The notes: a model not told the origin generated them from the letters alone. Positions 18,094-35,627 are shown, counted from the first letter of the stretch. The stretch is 64,000 bases of DNA from Shouchella rhizosphaerae (GCF_900142675.1 NZ_FRBS01000003.1:434001-498000); one strand, 5' to 3'. Numbers and translations are program-made.

Positions 18094-18808
18094 TGTCATC
18101 TTCCCTCTCTGTTTGTCGATCTGTCAAAAATGTTTTAATTTCCTCAATCACTTTATCGGCTTCATATCCATGGCAAATCATATGGCGTGATCGTTTCATT
18201 ACTTTGATTTCTTTTGTCTTTGATCCGATTACATCATAAAGATAATAAGCTGACTTTAATGGAACAAGGCCATCAAGCTCCCCTTGGATAATGAGCGTTG
18301 GCACCGTCACTTTACTTGCATAAGGCTTTGTTTTTTGGACGAGTTGCAAAAATTGGTGCACGGCGGCAAATGGCGTTGTCCGAAATTTCCTTTCATAAAG
18401 TTCAATTAGCTCATCGCCTTCTTGTTCGCCAGTCAGGTGGTAGCGAATGGCAGAGAACATATCTTTTACAAACTGTTTCGGGTTCATATAGTAGGCAGCA
18501 GCATTTAACAGTACAAGCTTGTCAACAGGAAAACGGGCTGCTATGTAACTGGCAAGCATTCCACCCATTGAAAAACCAATCAGATAAAGGCGGTCGCACC
18601 GTTTTCTCATTTCTTCAGCCGCTACTTCCACAGCAAATACCCACTGTTTGTATGTTACATGCTTTAACTCCCGCAGACTTCCTTGGCCGTGGCCAGGCAA
18701 TACAGGCGTGTAAACAAGCCAGCCAGGCTGCTTTGACAGTTCGTCGGCAACGGGCTGTACTTCCCACGGATCCCCAGTAAAGCCATGTATACATAGACAC
18801 CCAATCAC
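18074..18808 (-). CDS. alpha/beta-hydrolase, esterase-like paralogue of est
   Basis: A 244-residue cytoplasmic alpha/beta-hydrolase. GTG 18808 is chosen because AGGAGG lies 8 bp upstream and the protein then starts directly with [17 protein letters not shown], the first strand and oxyanion loop. The nucleophile is in IGFSMGG, the Asp in [10 protein letters not shown], the His in [10 protein letters not shown]. It overlaps the Est30-type gene that follows and shares its layout, suggesting an old duplication. It is absent from the B. subtilis secG-yvaK interval. The substrate is unknown. Confidence 0.8.
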   Translation of the reverse strand: MIGCLCIHGFTGDPWEVQPVADELSKQPGWLVYTPVLPGHGQGSLRELKHVTYKQWVFAVEVAAEEMRKRCDRLYLIGFSMGGMLASYIAARFPVDKLVLLNAAAYYMNPKQFVKDMFSAIRYHLTGEQEGDELIELYERKFRTTPFAAVHQFLQLVQKTKPYASKVTVPTLIIQGELDGLVPLKSAYYLYDVIGSKTKEIKVMKRSRHMICHGYEADKVIEEIKTFLTDRQTEREDDNEISAT

Positions 18809-18979
18809 AATAGGTTCCTCCTGTTGCTTTGTAGTCGTGATAGCAGATTGCCAGCCGCGGATACAAACTGTAGACAAACGCTCGCATACGCATTCGTTTG
18901 CCTTGCCGATATGCTTATAAGCGTCTGCTCTGTTCGCATCTCCTCTCGCCAGCACGCTGACTCGTTTAGGCTGCTGATG

Positions 18980-19954
18980 TTATTGACTTTTTGTCGCCTT
19001 CACCAACCGTTCATAAGAGCGACACTTCTCATCAAAATCATCGATATTCGTAAGAACTAGAAATTGGTCGCAGCCTGTTTCATTCGCGCTTTTTTCTAAT
19101 TCCCGTTTTACAGTTTCAGGCCCGCCAATAATCATCCGCTTCCGATTCGTCTGGATGCGGACACGGTCTTGTTCGCTTAGCTGAGCAGATGCGGCTGTTA
19201 TGCTGGTTGGCACGCGGCTATCTAAACCTTTTTCCGTCCGCAATAACCATAAATCTTGGGTCTTTGCCAACTCTTCAGCATGCTCGTCCGTTTCGCCGCA
19301 AATGATAAATACGGCCGTTAACGCATCTGGTTTCCCTTTGCCCTTAAACGCTTGTCGATATGCAGCGTGTGCCAACTTCCCTCGTTTAGGCTCAATAAAA
19401 CGCCCATGGACAAAACCGAACCCCCGCCGGCCCGCTTCGATAGCGCTCCGTTCTCCAAGACCAAGGATAAACAAGTTTGGTGTACTTGCTGGTTTCGGCG
19501 AAACAGTCACTTCCTTGTGCCTGCCGCCATGTATCCACTTGGAAAGGGCATCGACTTTCTCCCAAAATGTAGCGATTCCGTCCGTATGTCCATTCGCAAG
19601 AGCCGCGCGTATTCGTTCAGGGCCCCCAGGGGAGTTGCCAATGCCACCGTCAATTCGACCTGGAAACATCGTTTCTAGCTGTCTTAGCTGAGCCGCTACT
19701 TTATAAGGGCTATACTGGGGCAACAAAATACCTCCAGAGCCTACATGAATCGTCTTTGTCCTTGCGGCAGCAGCTGCCATCCACACTTCAGGAGCACTGG
19801 AACCAAGCCCCCTTGTACCATGATGTTCAGCAAACCAATACCGTTCGTACCCCCATTGTTCGGCAAGCTCAACAAGAAGAAACGTTTGATCCGCTGTTTG
19901 TTCCGCTGATTGCCCTATGGTTATAGGCACTTGGTCTAAAATGCTTAAGCGCAC
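18980..19954 (-). CDS. LLM-class flavin-dependent oxidoreductase (luciferase-like)
   Basis: A 324-residue protein of the bacterial luciferase-like monooxygenase family, subgroup with a luciferase-type N-terminal signature. It begins LSILDQVPITIGQSAEQT and has RYWFAEHHGTRGLGSSAPEV and RIDGGIGNSPGG, the FMN-binding and substrate-loop motifs of this group. Start is GTG 19954 with GAGGTGATGAA. It lies between secG and the hydrolase pair on the same strand and may be cotranscribed with them. The substrate and any reductase partner are not visible here. Confidence 0.85.
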   Translation of the reverse strand: MRLSILDQVPITIGQSAEQTADQTFLLVELAEQWGYERYWFAEHHGTRGLGSSAPEVWMAAAAARTKTIHVGSGGILLPQYSPYKVAAQLRQLETMFPGRIDGGIGNSPGGPERIRAALANGHTDGIATFWEKVDALSKWIHGGRHKEVTVSPKPASTPNLFILGLGERSAIEAGRRGFGFVHGRFIEPKRGKLAHAAYRQAFKGKGKPDALTAVFIICGETDEHAEELAKTQDLWLLRTEKGLDSRVPTSITAASAQLSEQDRVRIQTNRKRMIIGGPETVKRELEKSANETGCDQFLVLTNIDDFDEKCRSYERLVKATKSQ

Positions 19955-20010
19955 TTCATCACCTCTATATCCGATTGTTCCTTTTTTAAGCTGCGATTAA
20001 ACAGGAAACA

Positions 20011-20037
20011 GAAAAAACACCTGGCAAGTCCAGGTGT
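20011..20037 (-). terminator. terminator after secG
   Basis: ACACCTGG (20017-20024) pairs with CCAGGTGT (20030-20037), 8 bp and a 5-base loop, with six T residues after it on the minus strand, 10 bp past the secG stop. This separates secG from the genes downstream. Confidence 0.9.
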
Positions 20038-20047
20038 TCCGCATCGT

Positions 20048-20278
20048 TTATAGGAAATACGCATTTAACCCTGTCAAAATAAAAAACAAAACAGCAAGTA
20101 CGATTGTTGCTCGATGCAATACCGCCTCAAGCCCACGTGCTTTTTGTTTTCCTAGCAACTGCTCTGCCCCTCCAGTAATGGCGCCTGATAACCCAGAGCT
20201 GCGACCTGGCTGCAAAAGGACAACAGCGACTAAGAGGACAGAAACAATAATTAATGCGATCATCAAAAACAGCTGCAT
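20048..20278 (-). CDS. secG: preprotein translocase subunit SecG
   Basis: A 76-residue inner-membrane protein with two membrane helices, the accessory subunit of the SecYEG channel. ATG 20278 is chosen (GGAGGTG 7 bp upstream) because it gives the same length as B. subtilis SecG. The conserved cytoplasmic loop reads [31 protein letters not shown], followed by the second helix. It is followed by a strong terminator. Confidence 0.95.
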   Translation of the reverse strand: MQLFLMIALIIVSVLLVAVVLLQPGRSSGLSGAITGGAEQLLGKQKARGLEAVLHRATIVLAVLFFILTGLNAYFL

Positions 20279-20347
20279 CAACAAACACCTCCACGAAACA
20301 CGTCAGTATCACTAGTTTAGCATAGCCACGCCCTTGAAAACAATAGG

Positions 20348-20800
20348 CTAGTTTTTTAGAAGCTCAAGTTTGTGGCGCCAATGGGCGAGTGAAGCATCTG
20401 GGTCCTTTAACGTAAAGCGCACCGCCGACTCTAATTTGGCATAAGGCGCTTGATCGGCTTTCACCCGTAAGACGCGCCCTTCGTAAAGGGTGAGGCCCTC
20501 TTGACGGCCGATCGGTTCAAGCATTAGCTGAATGTCAAAAGCCGTTTCGCACGTAACGAGTAAAAGCACAGCTTTTTTTGAACGCATCGCATTGTTATCC
20601 GTTTGTGTTCCACTCCATAACGCAATCCGTATGCGGTCTTTTGAATAGGCCAACACTTCGCCGACGCTTACCATCGCTTTATATGGAAAACCATTGTCAT
20701 CAACCGTCAAAAAATGCATCGCCTCATGCTGCTTTTCTTCTAATTGTTCACCGTTTAAAAAAGTTGCTACAGCAGGGGGAAGAATTTCACTGTCAGCCAT
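20348..20800 (-). CDS. pyridoxamine 5'-phosphate oxidase-fold protein
   Basis: A 150-residue protein of the flavin-reductase/PPOX split-barrel type: FLTVDDNGFPYKAMVSVGEVLAYSKDRIRIALWSGTQTDNNAMRSKKAVLLLV is the recognisable N-terminal barrel. Members bind FMN, F420 or haem, and which applies here cannot be told. ATG 20800 follows GGGAGGC. No neighbour shows a functional link; the gene lies between the secG unit and the tct operon. Confidence 0.65.
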   Translation of the reverse strand: MADSEILPPAVATFLNGEQLEEKQHEAMHFLTVDDNGFPYKAMVSVGEVLAYSKDRIRIALWSGTQTDNNAMRSKKAVLLLVTCETAFDIQLMLEPIGRQEGLTLYEGRVLRVKADQAPYAKLESAVRFTLKDPDASLAHWRHKLELLKN

Positions 20801-20915
20801 ACACGCCTGCCTCCCGTTTTTTCTTTCCCTTTTACGATAGCATGGCTTTTATAAAATGCCAAACCTTAAAGAAAACTACAGTTTCAGCCGCTTCTATTGC
20901 CTGGATGTCAACTTC

Positions 20916-22409
20916 TTACATACTTGCTGATTTCGAGTCTTTCTTGGTTGAGCGTGTTTCATTGATAAACGTAAAGAGGACGCAGCCGATTCCAATTAAA
21001 ATGAAAATCGCCGAAAATGGTTTTGTAAAAAAGTCGGCCACATTGCCAGTCGACATGAGCGCTCTCCGCAAATATGTTTCCAGAAGAGGCCCGAGAATAA
21101 AACCTAAAATGAGTGGAGCAATCGGAAACTTGGCCTTTAACAAAATATAACCGATAACGCCGAAAAAGAGCATGACGCCAATATCAAAAGCGGAAGAGTT
21201 AGTGGCAAAGGCGCCGACAAAACACAAGACAAGAATAATTGGAAATAAATATTCCTTTGGAATCATCAACACACGTGTAAAAAAGCGCATCGCGAACACT
21301 TGAAACAAAAGAACGAGAAAGATCGCAACGAAGAAAGCGATAAACACGACATTGACAATTTCGCGGTTTTCCGCAAAAAACAGCGGGCCAGGCTGAATGC
21401 CATGGATCATAAAGCCACCGAGCAAAATTGCTGTTACCGTATCGCCAGGTATACCGAGAGTCAGCATCGGAATAAGCGATCCACCAACAGCTGCTGTGTT
21501 CGCTGATTCAGACGCATAAATGCCTTCAGGTGCCCCTTTCCCAAACTTGTCGCGGTTTTTTGACGCTTGCTTCGTTTGTGCATAAGCAACAAGGTTTGAT
21601 GTGCCGCTCCCTAATCCTGGCAAAATCCCAAATGCAATTCCAATGAATGACGAGCGTAGCATATTCCACTTATTTTGGAATATTTCGGCCACCTTAATGC
21701 CAATGCCTTTCACAGAGAAGTTCATTTCCTTTCGCTCATCGCCCGCCTTTATTTCCGCTAAAAGTTGAGCGATAGCGAATAAGCCCATGATAAGCGGCAA
21801 CAGACTGATGCCGCCTTTTAGCTCTAACACGCCAAACGTATAGCGCTGCAGCCCATCAATTGGCGCGAACCCTACCATGCCAATAGCTAAACCAATAAAG
21901 CCAGCAGTAATTCCTTTCAACATGCTGCCTTGGGCAAGGACGGCAAGCAAGGAGAGAGCGAAAAAGATTAAAGCAAAAAACTCAAATGGCCCCATCTGTA
22001 CCGCAAACCTCGAAATGAGGGGAGAAATGGTAGTCAAGGCAATAAAGCTCAGCAAGCCGCCAACAAGTGAGGCAACAATACCAATGCCAAGTGCTCTTAC
22101 CGGTTCGCCGTTTTTCGCCATTGGGTACGCATCGAACGTTGTAGCGATCGATGAGGGCGTTCCCGGTATTCCTAAAAGTGTAGAAGCAACGAGCCCACCG
22201 GAAACGCCGCCTAAATGCAAACAGACAAGAAAACTAATTCCTTGTATCGGTTCTAATTGAAACGTAAATGGCACGAACAAGGCCATTGCCATCGTCGAGG
22301 TTAGGCCAGGCACTGTACCAAATATAAGGCCTATGAATACCCCTAATACCATTAATAGAACGACAAAAGGGGTGAACACGTCAGTTATGCTCGCAAGTAA
22401 AACATCCAT
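20916..22409 (-). CDS. tctA: tripartite tricarboxylate-type transporter, large membrane subunit
   Basis: A 497-residue membrane protein with about twelve hydrophobic segments, the large channel subunit of a tripartite tricarboxylate transporter (TTT). Family marks include GTVPGLTSTMAMALFVPFTFQL, HLGGVSGGLVASTLLGIPGTPSSIATTFDAYPMAKNG, and GLGSGTSNLVAYAQTKQASKN. It works with TctB and the binding protein TctC, both encoded just upstream (15-bp and 18-bp gaps). In this operon the likely cargo is a sugar diacid such as glucarate or galactarate, an inference from the catabolic genes in the same transcript. Confidence 0.93.
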   Translation of the reverse strand: MDVLLASITDVFTPFVVLLMVLGVFIGLIFGTVPGLTSTMAMALFVPFTFQLEPIQGISFLVCLHLGGVSGGLVASTLLGIPGTPSSIATTFDAYPMAKNGEPVRALGIGIVASLVGGLLSFIALTTISPLISRFAVQMGPFEFFALIFFALSLLAVLAQGSMLKGITAGFIGLAIGMVGFAPIDGLQRYTFGVLELKGGISLLPLIMGLFAIAQLLAEIKAGDERKEMNFSVKGIGIKVAEIFQNKWNMLRSSFIGIAFGILPGLGSGTSNLVAYAQTKQASKNRDKFGKGAPEGIYASESANTAAVGGSLIPMLTLGIPGDTVTAILLGGFMIHGIQPGPLFFAENREIVNVVFIAFFVAIFLVLLFQVFAMRFFTRVLMIPKEYLFPIILVLCFVGAFATNSSAFDIGVMLFFGVIGYILLKAKFPIAPLILGFILGPLLETYLRRALMSTGNVADFFTKPFSAIFILIGIGCVLFTFINETRSTKKDSKSASM

Positions 22410-22424
22410 TGCTTTCGCCCCCCT

Positions 22425-22898
22425 TCATCGAAAAAATCCGCCTGGCAATAAAACATCTAGATATTCGGTAAATATCCAATAGATTGAAAACGTAATAAGT
22501 AGGGATGCCACTGTTACTTGAACAACATGCTTTTTCGTTCGCTTACTCGATAAGTATAAAGTCGTGGCAGCTAAAAAAAGGAACGTGCTTAATACGTATC
22601 CGAACGCCGAGAAAGCGACAGCGTATAAAAACAAACTTCCTAACATCACATACATTTTCTTTTCCCGCGTTTTTGCCTCAGGCGAATCCTCTTTTCGCTC
22701 CGTTTTTTTCTTTGCTTTTAATCCACCTACTGTTAAAGCAACACCACAAACAACAAGCGCCATTCCGACAATTCTTGGCAACAAAACCGGCCCAGGATCA
22801 TCCATAAGCCTCATATAATCCATCGTAAGCGTTTCCAAAATCATATAGGCGCCGACAAGAAACGTTCCTATTCCAATCCAACAATCGCGTTTTGACAT
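22425..22898 (-). CDS. tctB: tripartite tricarboxylate-type transporter, small membrane subunit
   Basis: A 157-residue protein with four predicted membrane segments and a charged loop around residues 65-82 (KAKKKTERKEDSPEAKTREKK). Length and topology fit TctB, the small integral subunit of TTT transporters. The N-terminus WIGIGTFLVGAYMILETLTMDYMRLMDDPGPVLLPRIVG is typical. It sits between tctC (18 bp upstream) and tctA (15 bp downstream). Confidence 0.88.
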   Translation of the reverse strand: MSKRDCWIGIGTFLVGAYMILETLTMDYMRLMDDPGPVLLPRIVGMALVVCGVALTVGGLKAKKKTERKEDSPEAKTREKKMYVMLGSLFLYAVAFSAFGYVLSTFLFLAATTLYLSSKRTKKHVVQVTVASLLITFSIYWIFTEYLDVLLPGGFFR

Positions 22899-22916
22899 AT
22901 TGGCTCCCCCTTATCC

Positions 22917-23891
22917 CTAGTCTTCTTGGAATAACTCAAACGCGATGCCTTCTGCTTTTTTGAGTTCTTCTTGGTTGAATGTAAGGGTTTCATTATGATC
23001 CATTTGAATATGTCTCTGGAACGTGGTGGCGAGGTCTTGTACATACTCTTCATCTTCTGCAAGCTGCTCTGCTGCTGCGTTCCATTTGTGAATGATCTCT
23101 TCAGGCAAATTAGGCGGCCCGTATAACGTATGGATGATTGGAAACTGAACGTCATAGCCTTGCTCAAGGGCAGTTGGGATATCAGGTGCCAGCTCATCCC
23201 GTTCTTCTGATAGAACGGCTAACGCTTTAAAATCGCCTGATTCAATATAATTTAAGGCGTTGCCAATGCCAGTCGAAACAAAATCAATTTGGTTGCCGAG
23301 CAACGCCGTCATCCGGTCAGACTCTCCTCCGACATCAAGCACTTTTATGTCGACATCGGCAACTTGTCCAAGTTGCTCCCCCATAAAATGAGTAGTGCCG
23401 CCGATTTGGCCACCATACAAGATTTCGTAAGGGTGCTGCCTCGCCTCCTCAACAAGTTCTTCTAATGAATCCCACGGGGCATCAGCACGCGTGACAAAAA
23501 CTTGGTTAATGCCAGCAAACGTTCCAATCGGCGTCATTTCCAACGCCGAATAATCGTATTGGCCAACGGCATAACTTGTGTGCAGTGCTTGATGATAGTA
23601 GAGAAGCTTGTAGCCATCGGCTTTGGCGCGGTAGACATTTTCAAACGCTAGTGCACCGCCTGCTGTATCTTGATTAACAATGACAATATCGCTATCTAAA
23701 TATTTGCTAATATGACGCGCTAGCACCCTCGCTCCCGCATCAGACTGCCCCCCTGGCGAGGCTGGGACATAAAGTTCAATCGTTTGCTTTGGATACGTAT
23801 CAATGGCCGCTTGCGTAACGGCTGTTTCGTCGTGGTTGCTGCAGGCCACTAGAAAAATAGCCTGCAGCACGAGCAAAGGGAACCACTTCAC
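22917..23891 (-). CDS. tctC: tripartite tricarboxylate-type transporter, solute-binding lipoprotein
   Basis: A 324-residue secreted binding protein. The N-terminus is a lipoprotein signal with lipobox LVAC at residues 14-17, so Cys17 should be lipidated and the protein tethered outside the membrane. The start of the mature fold reads YPKQTIELYVPASPGGQSDAGARVLARHISKYL, the classic TctC entry to the ligand pocket; IQVDGE-like loops follow. It delivers a carboxylate solute to TctA/TctB. It lies 20 bp after the enolase-superfamily gene. Confidence 0.92.
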   Translation of the reverse strand: MKWFPLLVLQAIFLVACSNHDETAVTQAAIDTYPKQTIELYVPASPGGQSDAGARVLARHISKYLDSDIVIVNQDTAGGALAFENVYRAKADGYKLLYYHQALHTSYAVGQYDYSALEMTPIGTFAGINQVFVTRADAPWDSLEELVEEARQHPYEILYGGQIGGTTHFMGEQLGQVADVDIKVLDVGGESDRMTALLGNQIDFVSTGIGNALNYIESGDFKALAVLSEERDELAPDIPTALEQGYDVQFPIIHTLYGPPNLPEEIIHKWNAAAEQLAEDEEYVQDLATTFQRHIQMDHNETLTFNQEELKKAEGIAFELFQED

Positions 23892-23911
23892 GACTTACAC
23901 CTCCTCCCGTT

Positions 23912-26552
<2,641 letters not shown>

Positions 26553-26556
<4 letters not shown>

Positions 26557-27473
26557 CCTTTCGTAGGTTGTAATAACTTCCAGCTAGAAAGCAGCTCTGT
26601 CACAAGCTGTTTATCTTCGTTGCTTAATTCATTCACAGGTGCCCTTGTCACACCAGCATTTTGCCTCAGCATTTCCATTGCTTCTTTAATGACGACGACG
26701 TTATTGCCTTGGTTGTACTTCGCGCGTAAGTCTTCAAAAGGGACAATGTCTTCCCAAATTCGCCAAACCGCATCGTTGTCATTGTTTCGCAATGCTTCCA
26801 GCATCTCGACTGCTTTTTGGGGCAGAAGATTGACAAGTCCAGAAGTAAACCCTTTTGCCCCGGCATGCCAGAAAAAGGGCGCCCATTTCTCTGCGGTTCC
26901 ACAAATCCAAGCGATTTGATGTTCTTCTGGAATCGAACGTACCACTTTGGCAAAGCGAGGCAAGTCATTAATCGCATATTTGACGCCGACTAGGTTTTGA
27001 AGTGGCGCCAAATCAACGAGCACTCGGTCGGAAATTTCAGGATCTTTAAAATAAACGAGTGACGGAAAATCTAGCGCCTCGATGATGTCGCGGAAGTAGG
27101 CATACACACCGCCCGCTGTTACATAAGGGTGGATCGGCATATGAATCATGACCGCATCTGCCCCGGCCGCTTTCGCAGCGTTTCCAAGTTCAATCGCTGT
27201 TGACGTCGCATAACCGATGCCAGCGACGACAAGCGCGCGGCCATGAACATATTCCACGGTGCGCCGGACTTCCTCTTTTGCTTCCTCAAGAGACAGTGCA
27301 TAGAATTCACTCGTATTTCCACAAGGAACGATCACATCAATGCCATTGTCGACGATTCTGTCAACAGTTTCCTTGTAGTGATGCCAATCGATGCTGCCAT
27401 CTGATTTTCGAAACGGCGTGATTGGTATGCCAGAAATGGTTTCTAATGCTTTTGCCAATGGCTTATTTGCCAC
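26553..27473 (-). CDS. 5-dehydro-4-deoxyglucarate dehydratase
   Basis: A 306-residue class I aldolase-fold enzyme of the DapA/NAL family, similar to B. subtilis YcbC. It dehydrates and decarboxylates 5-dehydro-4-deoxyglucarate to 2,5-dioxopentanoate. The Schiff-base Lys165 is in [10 protein letters not shown] and the catalytic Tyr141 in LVYFKDP; the phosphate-loop-like motif [11 protein letters not shown] is at 51-61. ATG 27473 lies 24 bp after the GntR stop. It is the first catabolic gene of the aldarate operon. Confidence 0.92.
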
Positions 27474-27497
27474 AGTTGATCACCCTTTTCTTAAAAA

Positions 27498-28202
27498 TTA
27501 GCTCGGACCATTCTCGGCCTGTGCTCTCGCCTCTGCAGCCAAAATATTGTCTTTCGTCCGCAAAATATGGTCTTTCATTCGTTGTTCCGCCTTGTCTGGC
27601 TCTCGTTGCTTAATCGCCTCAAAAATCGCTCTGTGCTCTTGATAGCCGACTTCGCGCTCGACTTCGACTTTAAGGGCACGCTTCCGGAATGCTTTGTCAA
27701 TGCTGCGAATATTGGCTAAAATCGTTTGCATCATCTTATTCTCGGTACTGGCGATAATCAATTGGTGAAACCGTGAATTTTGTTCAATCAAGGCATCTGA
27801 ATCGCCTTTGTTATGAAGGCTCTCCATGATAAGCACCACTTGCTCAAGTTCGTTTACGTCTTCTTCGCTCATTTTAATGGCAGCAAGGCGGGCACATAGC
27901 GATTCGACCGCGGCGCGCAGAAGCAGAATTTCTTCAATTGATGTAGAAGCATACTCTGAAACAAATGTACCTTTGCGCGGGACGGTTACAAGCAGGCCTT
28001 CATTTTCTAGGATCCGAAATGCTTCTTTGATTGGCGTCGTGCTAATCCCCATCATCTTCGATAATTCCCGCTCTTTTAAATGCTCACCAACTTCAAAGTA
28101 TCCGCTTACAATTCCTTCGCGAATTTTTTCAACTGCCAATTCACGCAGCGACTTTACTAAATTTGGATCAACAGAAAAGAAACGTTCATCCTTATCAGTC
28201 AT
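27498..28202 (-). CDS. GntR-family transcriptional regulator (FadR/FCD subgroup)
   Basis: A 234-residue regulator with an N-terminal winged helix (residues about 12-80: VEKIREGIVSGYFEVGEHLKERELSKMMGISTTPIKEAFRILENEGLL) and an all-helical FCD ligand domain (about 90-220) with FHQLI and EHRAIFEAIK supplying the usual His and acidic metal ligands. It is the first gene of the aldarate operon, behind a consensus promoter whose start region holds the palindrome TGATATATCA, so autoregulation is likely. The effector may be a sugar diacid. B. subtilis YcbG occupies a comparable position. Confidence 0.9.
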   Translation of the reverse strand: MTDKDERFFSVDPNLVKSLRELAVEKIREGIVSGYFEVGEHLKERELSKMMGISTTPIKEAFRILENEGLLVTVPRKGTFVSEYASTSIEEILLLRAAVESLCARLAAIKMSEEDVNELEQVVLIMESLHNKGDSDALIEQNSRFHQLIIASTENKMMQTILANIRSIDKAFRKRALKVEVEREVGYQEHRAIFEAIKQREPDKAEQRMKDHILRTKDNILAAEARAQAENGPS

Positions 28203-28232
28203 ACAACCAGCTCCAATTTAAAATATGAAATC

Positions 28233-28242
28233 TGATATATCA
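28233..28242. promoter_or_regulatory. candidate GntR operator palindrome
   Basis: TGATATATCA is a perfect 10-bp palindrome positioned over the expected transcription start of the promoter at 28244-28272. Position and symmetry suggest it is the operator of the GntR protein; short palindromes can arise by chance in AT-rich DNA. Confidence 0.45.
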
Positions 28243-28243
28243 C

Positions 28244-28272
28244 ACTATAAAACATAAAACGCTTATTGTCAA
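28244..28272 (-). promoter_or_regulatory. sigma-A promoter of the aldarate operon
   Basis: On the minus strand TTGACA (28272-28267), 17-bp spacer, TATAGT (28249-28244). It lies about 40 bp above the GntR start codon. Confidence 0.85.
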
Positions 28273-28307
28273 AACATTATTTTTAATTCCTTTTACTACA
28301 TAAGCAA

Positions 28308-28345
28308 AGAAAAGCGCAATGGACACATTAACATCCATTGCGCTT
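28308..28345 (-). terminator. terminator of the glycolytic operon after eno
   Basis: AAGCGCAATGG (28312-28322) pairs with CCATTGCGCTT (28335-28345), 11 bp, followed on the minus strand by TTTTCTTT, 6 bp past the eno stop. Confidence 0.85.
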
Positions 28346-28351
28346 GAGGAC

Positions 28352-29647
<1,296 letters not shown>

Positions 29648-29664
29648 TCACTCCTAAATTGAAT

Positions 29665-33151
<3,487 letters not shown>

Positions 33152-33231
33152 TACTTGATCCTCCTATCGGACATCTAGACAGCGCAAAGGAGGGAGGCAG
33201 ATGGCCTTCCTCCTCTGAAGCCTATTTTTAC

Positions 33232-34251
<1,020 letters not shown>

Positions 34252-34302
34252 CTAGCGTTAATTTCTTTTTATTAAAAAGGCAGTTGCCTTTTTTACAGGA
34301 TC

Positions 34303-35319
34303 TTACTCAGATAACAGCCGTCTAGCTGCTCCTTCGTCTGTTACAAGTACATCACTTGGCCGATTCTTCATATAAGCGAGAATCGCATTTGCTTTCGTAT
34401 GCCCGCCAGCGATTGAAATCACGTACTTGCCTTCCAGCTCGCCTAATTGCAAGCCAATTGTTCGCTGCTTGTGGATAATCTCTCCATTTGCATTGAAGTA
34501 ATAGCCGAACGCTTCTGCTACCGCTTCTTCCCGTTTCAATGTCTCGATAAACGGCTGACCAGAATCGCGCCTAGCTGCCATTCGCCTCGCATCGCCGATG
34601 CCATGCATGACAACCGCAGAAGACGTAATCACATCTAGGATTTCCCTAACTGATCGTTCCAATACAAGTGAATGGTATGCTTCTTCGCTTAATTGATCAG
34701 GAACGTGCAGCAACCGGTAAGAAGCTCCTGAGCGCCTGGCAAACTCAGCACTAATGGTATTAGCCTGGATTTCAACTTTTTCGCCCAACCCGCCTCTAGC
34801 GGGCACAAACGTCGTTGTCGCTAACGTCTCATCTGGCGTGACCATATTTGCTACAGCTGCAAGCGTTGTACCGCCCATTACGGCGAAGACGTCGCCTTTC
34901 TTAGCCACACGTTTCAATTCATCGACGCAAGCTCTACCTAACTCCTGCTTCACCCATTCTTCTTCGTCGCTATCACCAGCCACAACAATCGCCTGGCTGA
35001 CGCCAAGTTTTTCTTTCAGCTTTTCTTCCAGCCGGCGATGCCCAAGCAGCTCTGCCATCATATCAGCAAGCTCTAAAAACAACGCTTCGCCTGCTTCAGT
35101 TAGGCGCATGCCTGCCGTCGTCAGTTCAATGAGCCCCTGATCTTTAAGAAGCGTCACTTCCCCACGGACGATACGTTCGGAGGTTTGCAAATTGGTTGCT
35201 AGGCTTCTGCGCCCGATTGGCTGCATTAAACGGATATATTGCAGCAAGCGATAACGCTTAGCCATTGTTTCCATTAATTCGGGAACAATCTGTCTTTGCA
35301 GATTAATAAGCGTCCGCAT
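34303..35319 (-). CDS. cggR: central glycolytic genes regulator CggR
   Basis: A 338-residue repressor of the SorC/DeoR type. ATG 35319 (GGAGGAGGTG upstream) gives the same N-terminus as B. subtilis CggR. The DNA-binding part, residues about 20-75, reads YIRLMQPIGRRSLATNLQTSERIVRGEVTLLKDQGLIE; the rest is the sugar-phosphate isomerase-like effector domain with AVMGGTTLAAVA and the later ISIAGGHTKANAI. Fructose 1,6-bisphosphate would release it from the operator just upstream, inducing cggR and the glycolytic genes when sugar is present. Confidence 0.96.
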   Translation of the reverse strand: MRTLINLQRQIVPELMETMAKRYRLLQYIRLMQPIGRRSLATNLQTSERIVRGEVTLLKDQGLIELTTAGMRLTEAGEALFLELADMMAELLGHRRLEEKLKEKLGVSQAIVVAGDSDEEEWVKQELGRACVDELKRVAKKGDVFAVMGGTTLAAVANMVTPDETLATTTFVPARGGLGEKVEIQANTISAEFARRSGASYRLLHVPDQLSEEAYHSLVLERSVREILDVITSSAVVMHGIGDARRMAARRDSGQPFIETLKREEAVAEAFGYYFNANGEIIHKQRTIGLQLGELEGKYVISIAGGHTKANAILAYMKNRPSDVLVTDEGAARRLLSE

Positions 35320-35339
35320 GTAACACCTCCTCCGTTTAT

Positions 35340-35378
35340 CGGGACATATAACGTCCCTCGCAGACATATTATGTCCCG
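35340..35378 (-). promoter_or_regulatory. CggR operator
   Basis: On the minus strand the site reads CGGGAC-N6-TGTC-N4-AGGGAC-N6-TGTC, matching the B. subtilis CggR operator of two direct repeats with one base changed (A for C at the start of the second repeat). It lies between the promoter and the cggR start codon. Confidence 0.9.
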
Positions 35379-35407
35379 GTTAGAGCAAAAACATTTACTA
35401 CACTTGT

Positions 35408-35436
35408 ATTGTACCAAGGAAGTCGAAAACAGACAA
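35408..35436 (-). promoter_or_regulatory. promoter of the cggR-glycolytic operon
   Basis: On the minus strand -35 TTGTCT (35436-35431) and -10 TACAAT (35413-35408) are 17 bp apart and lie directly above the CggR operator. Confidence 0.75.
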
Positions 35437-35554
35437 CTAAAACATCCTCCGTTTGATAATGGCAAGCCTATTATCAAAATCCAGATGATTGGCAAAAGGA
35501 CATGTTCCTATTTTGTTTTCAGAGATAACGTTTTATAACTTTGGGGAAAATTCT

Positions 35555-35560
35555 TATAAT
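35555..35560 (+). promoter_or_regulatory. possible -10 box of the rap-phr pair
   Basis: A perfect TATAAT lies about 68 bp above the Rap start codon. The sequence 17 bp upstream (TTTATA) is a poor -35 box, so the promoter may need an activator. No clear ComA box was seen. Confidence 0.4.
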
Positions 35561-35627
35561 AGTAGGCAAGTCCTATTTTCTTTGCTATTATATGAATATT
35601 AATGGGATTCATTAGGAGGTTGGTTTT

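Noticed and set aside
20127-20312. Alternative frame within secG
   Set aside because: secG is firmly identified by length and conserved loop; the alternative is a shadow.
35296-35538. Frame of 80 codons opposite the cggR promoter
   Set aside because: It runs through the CggR operator and promoter and has no ribosome binding site.
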